Below are positions 1-4,380 of a stretch of DNA of 5,250 bases, piece by piece (the stretch's first letter is position 1; the number at the start of each line of letters is the position of its first letter). The position numbers and the translations under genes were made by a program. This stretch comes from Oscillospiraceae bacterium (GTDB lineage: Bacteria > Bacillota > Clostridia > Oscillospirales > Ruminococcaceae): assembly GCA_016303235.1 (NCBI GenBank), contig JAEDMB010000128.1, positions 1 to 5,250 on the forward strand, written 5' to 3'. The notes beneath the pieces were generated by a model. It was not told where the DNA came from, searched no databases, and worked only from the letters and a program-made list of their open reading frames with translations.

Positions 1-258
1 GAATGGCTTGTTATGGATTTCTGGGACAATATAGAAAATCCCTCTAAAGTCAGCCTGAATATTCTGAATGAAAAAGATGTTACTATCCACAATATACATG
101 GCAGTCATATTATTGTTATAAACGTTCCGGAGGCTCTTCCGAAACAAAAACCGATTTACATAGGCGACAATATTATATCGGGAACATACCGCCGTGACGG
201 AGACGGTGATTACCGCTGTAATTTCGGAGAAATTCTTGATATGCTCAATGCGAAATAG
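1..258 (+). CDS. Partial/truncated AlbA_2 / AAA_4-type (COG2865-like) DNA-binding ATP-binding protein fragment
   Basis: The frame is open to the left edge (E-W-L-V precede the first visible Met at 13), so the real start probably lies outside the window and Met13 may be internal. The visible residues fit the distal half of the AlbA_2 (Schlafen AAA_4) domain of COG2865-type regulators. They show F-W-[DN]-x-I-x-N-P-x-K-V-S, a DV block, I-I-V-I-N-V-P-E-A, then K-P-I-Y-I-G-D-N, G-T-Y-R-R-D-G-D-G-D-Y-R-C and an E-I-L-D-M-L ending. This recognition is from memory of the family. Usual members continue for several hundred residues after this point to a C-terminal winged helix; here a TAG follows M-L-N-A-K. 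The product is therefore a naturally short AlbA_2-only protein or a remnant of a broken gene. Its last 120 bases or so are repeated exactly at 1200-1319. Substrate and partners cannot be told. The family call is fairly firm; whether it is functional is open. Confidence 0.6.
   Translation, partial: EWLVMDFWDNIENPSKVSLNILNEKDVTIHNIHGSHIIVINVPEALPKQKPIYIGDNIISGTYRRDGDGDYRCNFGEILDMLNAK
129..248 (+). repeat. 120-bp perfect direct repeat, copy 1
   Basis: Every base from 129 to 248 matches 1200-1319 at a constant offset of 1071. The copy lies inside the AlbA_2/AAA_4-like frame and encodes the segment from P-E-A-L-P to the Asn near the stop. Identity drops abruptly at both edges to roughly 60 percent. 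No terminal inverted repeats or target-site duplications mark it as a mobile element. Confidence 0.95.
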
Positions 259-275
259 CGTTTCACGTGAAACGC
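258..275. promoter_or_regulatory. parS: parS-like ParB/Spo0J-binding palindrome, site 1
   Basis: The 16-bp core CGTTTCACGTGAAACG (259-274) is a perfect palindrome, extended to 18 bp by G258 and C275. It contains the 14-bp centre GTTTCACGTGAAAC of the well-known bacterial chromosomal parS consensus TGTTTCACGTGAAACA and differs only at the outermost base pair. It starts on the last base of the upstream TAG codon and lies in the gap between convergent genes. A second copy is at 4011-4026. The related Noc site (ATTTCCCGGGAAAT) does not fit. ParB binding, with loading of SMC/condensin, is the expected role. A role purely as a hairpin is less likely because a loop would consume the central bases. 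Confidence 0.8.
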
Positions 276-292
276 CAGTAATATTTCTATAA

Positions 293-322
293 AATCACAG
301 AGATTAATTAATCTCTGTGATT
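293..322 (-). terminator. Palindromic intrinsic terminator of the 197-aa gene
   Basis: Positions 293-322 form a perfect 30-bp palindrome with 15-base arms (AATCACAGAGATTA in the left arm). It lies 10 bases beyond the stop of the minus-strand gene. Read on the minus strand, the hairpin is followed directly by TTTTATAG, a short U-tract (292 downward), as in an intrinsic terminator. On the plus strand no T-run follows, so it would act mainly on the leftward transcript, though the stem could slow both. Confidence 0.7.
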
Positions 323-332
323 GCTGAATCTA

Positions 333-926
333 TTAAAGAATATGCACTAACGGAGAACTGCCTTTGAACGCAGTATCATGTACCGACTTTCCAGAATAAT
401 TTCCAATGAAATCCTGAGGTAAATCTACTGTCTGAACATCGGTTATAATTGCATAAGATTTAAAAGTCGAATTTAATACAGGGGTTGGGTCAGTGAGTTT
501 CTGAAGTTCATGAACAGGTATTTGTGTGCTTTTTTGAATAGATTTTATTGCAAATCTTGCCACTGCTTTTCCGGATATGAAAATATAAAGTTGTTTAACC
601 GAAATATTACTCCAGTCGCCTGACAGCGGATATGGAGCCTGTCCGTTTTGTCTGACGCTGTCAATGAAGATTTGTGCAATTGTGTTTGCATTATATATTC
701 CTCTACCATTAAGAATAATATTTCCGGACTTGCCAATAGAAAATACGGAAAATTCACGGGGACGGCTAATCATTCTTGCTGCAATTGCAGGAAGACGTCC
801 TTGAGAAACAATTTGCTTGTAAGAATGGTTAGTGGGTATACCAAATGCTTCTTTAAAATTTTCTTCGTTAATTGTCTCTCGCAAAGCCGCGGACATACCT
901 TTGATATCATCAAGTGTTAATGGCAT
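333..926 (-). CDS. Hypothetical protein, 197 residues, unrecognised
   Basis: I do not recognise this protein. It begins with M-P-L-T-L-D-D-I-K-G and is 197 residues long, with no signal peptide, membrane span or cysteine cluster, so it is probably cytosolic. Residues 1-50 look helical. Residues 58-75 (F-S-V-F-S-I-G-K-S-G-N-I-I-L-N-G-R) and 110-165 look strand-rich. The stretch Y-I-F-I-S-G-K-A-V-A-R-F-A-I-K-S-I (114-130), followed by Y-A-I-I-T-D-V (158-164), vaguely recalls the beta-barrel layout of PUA/ASCH-type folds; this is a weak guess, not an assignment. The start is well supported: AGGAGGT lies 7 bases before the ATG. The gene stands alone on its strand, ends in a clear terminator and has a candidate promoter about 150 bases upstream. 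It sits between the two 120-bp repeats, so it may have arrived or been duplicated with them. It is real on ORF length and signals; its function is unknown. Confidence 0.8.
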   Translation of the reverse strand: MPLTLDDIKGMSAALRETINEENFKEAFGIPTNHSYKQIVSQGRLPAIAARMISRPREFSVFSIGKSGNIILNGRGIYNANTIAQIFIDSVRQNGQAPYPLSGDWSNISVKQLYIFISGKAVARFAIKSIQKSTQIPVHELQKLTDPTPVLNSTFKSYAIITDVQTVDLPQDFIGNYSGKSVHDTAFKGSSPLVHIL

Positions 927-933
927 AAATATA

Positions 934-940
934 ACCTCCT
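934..940 (-). promoter_or_regulatory. Strong ribosome binding site of the 197-aa gene
   Basis: On the minus strand this reads AGGAGGT, a near-perfect anti-Shine-Dalgarno match, 7 bases before the ATG ending at 926. It fixes the start codon and argues for efficient translation. Confidence 0.85.
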
Positions 941-993
941 GAAATTAATGTGTTTTCAAACTGGATTTGATATTAAGAGCAACTCATATAACG

Positions 994-1032
994 TTGAATA
1001 TCAGATTCTAACTTGTAACTGATATTTTTCAA
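994..1032 (-). other. Imperfect inverted repeat in the leader of the 197-aa gene
   Basis: AATATCAG (997-1004) and CTGATATT (1019-1026) are perfect complements around a 14-base loop. The pairing extends through TTGAA/TTCAA outward with a small bulge. It falls in the presumed 5' untranslated region of the leftward gene, about 70-105 bases before its start. It could be an mRNA hairpin or a protein-binding site. It matches no riboswitch class I can name. Confidence 0.4.
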
Positions 1033-1075
1033 GTTTAATAATTGACTCATATTATAAGAGCTGCTTGTTGAAATA

Positions 1076-1104
1076 ATTTTAGCACATAATAAGAAAAAAA
1101 TCAA
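1076..1104 (-). promoter_or_regulatory. Candidate sigma-A promoter for the 197-aa gene
   Basis: On the minus strand, TTGATT (1104-1099) is followed after 17 bases by TAAAAT (1081-1076), preceded by TGC as an extended -10. Transcription would begin near 1069 and leave a leader of about 140 bases. A competing perfect TATAAT lies downstream at 1056-1051 but lacks a good -35 (AAATTA at 17 bases). The region is very AT-rich, so chance matches are likely; moderate to low confidence. The rest of 927-1199 shows only AT-rich sequence and the hairpin noted separately. Confidence 0.4.
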
Positions 1105-1167
1105 TAGAAAAATGTGATTTCTGCTTTATAAACAAAATCAACCAAATTTAATAAGATTATTTGTTAA

Positions 1168-1329
1168 TTCTGCAAAAATATCTTAGTGATAAATACTCTG
1201 GAGGCTCTTCCGAAACAAAAACCGATTTACATAGGCGACAATATTATATCGGGAACATACCGCCGTGACGGAGACGGTGATTACCGCTGTAATTTCGGAG
1301 AAATTCTTGATATGCTCAACTCAAAGTAA
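1168..1329 (+). pseudogene. Second, broken AlbA_2/AAA_4 fragment
   Basis: This frame follows a TAA at 1165 and runs to TAA at 1327 without a usable start or ribosome binding site. Its only ATG is at 1312. It reads C-K-N-I-L-V-I-N-T-L-E-A-L-P-K, then the same Y-I-G-D-N, G-T-Y-R-R-D-G-D-G-D-Y-R-C and M-L-N-S-K-stop as the fragment at 1-258. The 120 central bases are identical to copy 1. The bases before 1200 are only about 60 percent identical, yet still give I-[IL]-V-I-N. The last codons differ in bases (AAC TCA AAG TAA against AAT GCG AAA TAG) yet give N-[AS]-K-stop. It is a remnant of a paralogous gene or domain, not an expressed protein. It lies 67 bases before the calcium pump and may contain or precede the pump's promoter. 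Confidence 0.65.
1200..1319 (+). repeat. 120-bp perfect direct repeat, copy 2
   Basis: This copy is identical over its full length to 129-248. The two copies bracket parS-like site 1, its adjoining terminator, the 197-aa gene and that gene's leader. Recombination between them would delete or duplicate a 1071-bp unit. Confidence 0.95.
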
Positions 1330-1360
1330 AACCATTAGAATAATTGTCCCCTGATTTTCA

Positions 1361-1384
1361 TATTATGTACAAGAATACATAATA
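1361..1384. promoter_or_regulatory. Inverted repeat (possible operator) upstream of the calcium pump
   Basis: TATTATGTA (1361-1369) and TACATAATA (1376-1384) are perfect 9-base complements separated by CAAGAA. The repeat ends one base before the ribosome binding site of the pump gene. The left arm contains TATTAT, a 5-of-6 match to a -10 box, but no good -35 sits 16-18 bases before it. The layout suits a repressor operator over a promoter, or a small mRNA hairpin next to the Shine-Dalgarno sequence. No regulator can be named from the half-site. Confidence 0.45.
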
Positions 1385-1396
1385 GAAGGTGATGAA

Positions 1397-4006
1397 ATGG
1401 GACTTACTGAAAAGGAAGCCGTACAAAGACGAAAGACAGACGGCGAAAATATTCTCGGAGATGATAAAAAAGCAAATCCCGTTAAAATCTTTGCAGGGCA
1501 GTTTAAAGATGTAATGGTAATGATACTTCTCGGAGCAACAGTCATATCAGTATTTCTCGGAGAAATAACGGACGCAGTAACAATAATATTAATAGTTCTC
1601 CTCAATGCAGTACTTGGATTTATACAGGAATACAGAACGGAAAAAACTCTTGAATCACTTAAATCCATGACATCGCCGACTGCAAAGTGCTACCGTGACG
1701 GTGTACTTAAAGAAATAAAGGCATCTGAACTTGTAACCGATGATATTATAGAAATAGAATCGGGCGACAGAATACCGGCTGACTGCGTAATATTAAAATG
1801 TGCTTTATTCAATACAGATGAATCAATATTAACCGGCGAATCACTTCCGGTCGAAAAGCATGTGGGATTAAAAAATGATACTGACAACAGCCTTAACAAA
1901 TCAAATATAATATACTGCGGAACTTCTGCCGTAAAGGGAAACTGTCAGGCAAAAGTAATCGCAACAGGAAAAAGAACTCAGGCGGGAAAAATATCATCAA
2001 TGCTTGAGAATATCGAAAACGGCATGACTCCGTTGCAGAAACGTCTTGCGGAACTCGGAAAAACAGTAGCAATAATATGTATAGGAGTATGCATAGCAGT
2101 ATTTACAGCCGGAGTATTGAGGGGCGAAGATACATTCACAATGCTGATGTCCGGAATAACAATAGCAATAGCAGCGATTCCGGAGGGACTTCCGGCAACA
2201 GTAACAATAGCTCTTGCACTTGCCGTCAGCAGAATGTTAAAGCAAAAGGCACTTGTAAATAAACTGCACAGCGTTGAAACTCTCGGCTGTACATCGGTAA
2301 TATGTTCCGACAAAACAGGAACTATTACAGAAAACCGCATGACAGTTACGGAGATATATTGCGGAGACAATACATATAATATAAGCGGAATGGGATACCG
2401 AACAGGCGGAAATATATGTCACGAAAATGAAGATATTCCGGTAAAAATAAATATGGAAAAATCTCTTTCGGAGTTTCTGAAATGCAGTACACTATGCAAT
2501 ACAGCAACGATAAGAATAAATCCAAAGCTACGCAACAGAAGTTCAGGAGAATGGGAAGTCACAGGCGACCCCACAGAAACTGCACTTCTTATTATGTCAG
2601 CAAAAGGCGGAATTACTGCAAAAAGCCTTGAAATATCCCACCGCAAAATAAAGGAAATCCCATTTGACAGCGAAACAAGATACATGGCAGTTCTCTGCAC
2701 ATCTCCCGAAGGAAACAGGGCATACTATAAAGGTGCGGAAGAAGTAATTCTGCCGAAATGCAGTCACTATATGAATCAGAAAGGTGAAATAATTCCGCTT
2801 ACATCGGGCAGAAGAAAACAGATAGAAAACAAAGTTCTTGAAATGTCCGACAAGGCTTTAAGAGTTCTTGCAATGGCATATATTCAGACAGACACGCTGA
2901 ATCCGGAACAGCATAATTTAATATTTTTAGGTCTTGCAGGAATGATTGACCCTCCCCGTGAGGAGGCTAAAATTGCTATAAGAAAATGTGCAAATGCGTC
3001 TGTAAGAACAGTAATGATAACGGGCGACCATAAGAATACAGCAATGGCAATAGCGAAAAAAGCGGGACTTCTCAAAGGTAAACAGGCTATTACAGGTGAT
3101 GAATTAAATAATATGTCCGATGAACAGCTTGACCGTGAAATTGATAAATATTCCGTATTCGCAAGAGTAGAGCCAATACATAAATTAAGAATAGTGCAGA
3201 GTTTCAAACGCAAGGGCGAAATCGTTACAATGACAGGAGACGGAGTAAATGACGCTCCGGCAATAAAGGAGGCTGATGTCGGTGTTGCAATGGGAATAAC
3301 AGGAACTGACGTAGCCAAACAGACAGCAGACGTGATACTTCTTGACGACAATCTCGCAACACTTGTAAATGCGGTTGAACAGGGAAGATGTGTATATGCA
3401 AATATAAGGAAATTCGTACGCTATCTGCTTTCATGTAATATAGGCGAAGTTCTTACAATGTTTCTCGGCATAGTAATGGGTATGCCGATAGTATTAATGC
3501 CGGTGCAGTTACTGCTTGTAAATCTTGTAACAGACGGACTTCCCGCAATAGCACTGGGACTTGAACCGCCGGAAGATAATATAATGAATAAACCGCCGAG
3601 AAAATCGACAGACGGATTTTTTTCGGGCGGACTTATGACAAAGATTATATTCAGAGGAATTTTAATAGGAATCTCAACGCTTATGTCATTCAGCCTTGCA
3701 ATAAAGCTTGGCGGAAGTATCGAATCCGGAAGAACCTCCGCACTGATAACGCTTGTAATGTCACAGCTTATACATGTATTTGAATGTAAATCAGAAGAAA
3801 AGGGACTTTTCAGAATAAATATCTTTTCCAATGTAAAATTAATACTTGCGGTACTTGTATCAATGACGGCTTTAATACTTGCGGTAAGCGTACCGCAGTT
3901 GCAGGTAATATTTGAAACGGTAACGCTTACCCGTGAACAGCTCCTGACAGCACTCGGATTAAGTGCAGTTATACCGTTTGTATCGGGATTTTTTTCAAAA
4001 AAATAA
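1397..4006 (+). CDS. P-type Ca2+-ATPase (SERCA/PMCA-like, P2-type), cation-exporting
   Basis: This complete 869-residue membrane pump uses ATP hydrolysis to move a cation, most likely Ca2+, out of the cell. Order: N-terminal cation-ATPase domain (G-L-T-E-K-E-A-V, 2-9); membrane helices 1-2 (about 38-77); actuator domain with T-G-E-S at 146-149; helices 3-4 (about 222-275) with P-E-G-L-P at 262-266; phosphorylation motif D-K-T-G-T with Asp305; nucleotide-binding domain with F423 and K-G-A-E-E at 445-449 (usually K-G-A-P-E); D-P-P-R (518-521); T-G-D-H (542-545); T-G-D-G-V-N-D-A-P (613-621); six C-terminal helices (about 674-866). By alignment with SERCA from memory, Ca2+ ligands are kept: Glu263 in M4, Asn681 and Glu684 in M5, and Asn709, Thr712 and Asp713 in M6. 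The M8 position of SERCA Glu908 is Gln790, as in PMCA-type pumps, suggesting one Ca2+ per cycle. The length is normal for bacterial members. GAAGGTG lies 5 bases before the ATG. It appears monocistronic, ending at a parS-like site and a terminator. Confidence 0.95.
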   Translation: MGLTEKEAVQRRKTDGENILGDDKKANPVKIFAGQFKDVMVMILLGATVISVFLGEITDAVTIILIVLLNAVLGFIQEYRTEKTLESLKSMTSPTAKCYRDGVLKEIKASELVTDDIIEIESGDRIPADCVILKCALFNTDESILTGESLPVEKHVGLKNDTDNSLNKSNIIYCGTSAVKGNCQAKVIATGKRTQAGKISSMLENIENGMTPLQKRLAELGKTVAIICIGVCIAVFTAGVLRGEDTFTMLMSGITIAIAAIPEGLPATVTIALALAVSRMLKQKALVNKLHSVETLGCTSVICSDKTGTITENRMTVTEIYCGDNTYNISGMGYRTGGNICHENEDIPVKINMEKSLSEFLKCSTLCNTATIRINPKLRNRSSGEWEVTGDPTETALLIMSAKGGITAKSLEISHRKIKEIPFDSETRYMAVLCTSPEGNRAYYKGAEEVILPKCSHYMNQKGEIIPLTSGRRKQIENKVLEMSDKALRVLAMAYIQTDTLNPEQHNLIFLGLAGMIDPPREEAKIAIRKCANASVRTVMITGDHKNTAMAIAKKAGLLKGKQAITGDELNNMSDEQLDREIDKYSVFARVEPIHKLRIVQSFKRKGEIVTMTGDGVNDAPAIKEADVGVAMGITGTDVAKQTADVILLDDNLATLVNAVEQGRCVYANIRKFVRYLLSCNIGEVLTMFLGIVMGMPIVLMPVQLLLVNLVTDGLPAIALGLEPPEDNIMNKPPRKSTDGFFSGGLMTKIIFRGILIGISTLMSFSLAIKLGGSIESGRTSALITLVMSQLIHVFECKSEEKGLFRINIFSNVKLILAVLVSMTALILAVSVPQLQVIFETVTLTREQLLTALGLSAVIPFVSGFFSKK

Positions 4007-4010
4007 AAAG

Positions 4011-4026
4011 CGTTTCACGTGAAACG
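4011..4026. promoter_or_regulatory. parS: parS-like ParB/Spo0J-binding palindrome, site 2
   Basis: CGTTTCACGTGAAACG is identical to the 16-bp core of site 1, 3752 bases away, and contains the GTTTCACGTGAAAC centre of the bacterial parS consensus. It begins 4 bases after the stop codon of the calcium pump, and its last three bases are the start of the following hairpin stem. Two exact copies of a 16-bp palindrome in one short window are not expected by chance. The neighbouring serS supports an origin-proximal location. Confidence 0.82.
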
Positions 4027-4048
4027 GGCGGTCAAACTGACCGCCCGT
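4024..4048. terminator. GC-rich hairpin terminator between convergent genes
   Basis: An 11-base-pair stem (left arm ACGGGCGGTCA from 4024, loop AAC at 4035-4037, right arm TGACCGCCCGT to 4048) is followed on the plus strand by AAATTTT. It should end the calcium-pump transcript. On the minus strand it lies 5 bases past the small acidic gene but is followed by the parS-like site rather than a direct U-run; T-rich sequence appears only beyond that (about 4009 downward). It is probably bidirectional, stronger for the plus strand. Confidence 0.75.
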
Positions 4049-4053
4049 AAATT

Positions 4054-4380
4054 TTAAGATAATTCTGCTTTTACCTCCGGAGAGTGCATAGCATCATCAA
4101 TAACTTTATCATTGTACATATTATTTTCAAGGATTTCAGCAAGTTCATATATAGTGCCTTCGTCCTCACAGTAGACAGCAAAAATATCAGTATCGCTGTC
4201 AAATTCAAGTTCAGAGCCATCGAAATCGTTTATTCTGATAAGATATTTCACAATAGCCTGAATCAAATCGCCATTACTGGCACAATCATAATTATCAAAA
4301 AGCTCCTGTCTGAAACCGCTTTCAATAGTAATTGAAAAGACTTCACCCAGATTGTCAATGTGATAAAAATTACTACTCAT
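4054..4380 (-). CDS. Small acidic protein, Imm51-like (putative immunity-family protein)
   Basis: This is a 108-residue, strongly acidic, soluble protein without signal peptide or membrane span. Its pattern resembles the Imm51 immunity family as I remember it. An N-terminal F-S-I-T strand (15-18) is followed by S-N-G-D-L-I-Q-A-I-V-K-Y-L-I (35-48), in place of the family's G-N-G-Y-D-W-x-x-L-A. Next comes L-E-F-D-S-D-T-D-I-F-A-V-Y (58-70), in place of F-D-P-E-x-x-M-F-x-A-Y, and then a helix with E-L-A-E-I-L (79-84). The GNGYDW signature itself is not intact, so this is a tentative fold-level match. The ATG directly follows the serS stop (TAA then ATG, no bases between). The ribosome binding site GAGGT lies within the serS end, 13 bases back. 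The gene is thus cotranscribed with serS and probably translated by coupling or reinitiation. No toxin gene is visible, so an immunity role is not shown; a housekeeping role tied to serS is equally possible. Confidence 0.75.
   Translation of the reverse strand: MSSNFYHIDNLGEVFSITIESGFRQELFDNYDCASNGDLIQAIVKYLIRINDFDGSELEFDSDTDIFAVYCEDEGTIYELAEILENNMYNDKVIDDAMHSPEVKAELS

Noticed and set aside
545..920. Overlapping frames at 545-757 (-) and 648-920 (+) within the 197-aa gene
   Set aside because: They are in other frames of a gene that has a strong ribosome binding site and terminator. Their sequences look like low-quality shadow translations.
1043..1096. Plus-strand promoter using TTGACT (1043) or TTGAAA (1068)
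   Set aside because: No acceptable -10 lies at 16-18 bases from either box, and the broken fragment downstream has no start codon.
129..1319. Insertion sequence or transposon bounded by the 120-bp repeats
   Set aside because: No transposase, terminal inverted repeats or target-site duplication is visible, and the repeats are coding sequence of a recognisable domain.
1355..1383. Promoter TTTTCA (1355) / CATAAT (1378) for the calcium pump
   Set aside because: The 17-base spacing fits, but transcription would begin around 1390, inside the ribosome binding site, leaving no usable leader.
1363..3831. Several minus-strand open frames of 69-155 codons opposite the calcium pump (for example 2884-3351 and 3421-3831)
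   Set aside because: They lie fully antisense to a highly conserved P-type ATPase and resemble no family that I know. Long open antisense frames follow from the codon bias of the real gene.
4084..4335. 83-codon plus-strand frame opposite the small acidic gene
   Set aside because: It is antisense to the serS-linked gene and has no clear ribosome binding site. The minus-strand frame abuts serS exactly and has a coherent acidic protein.
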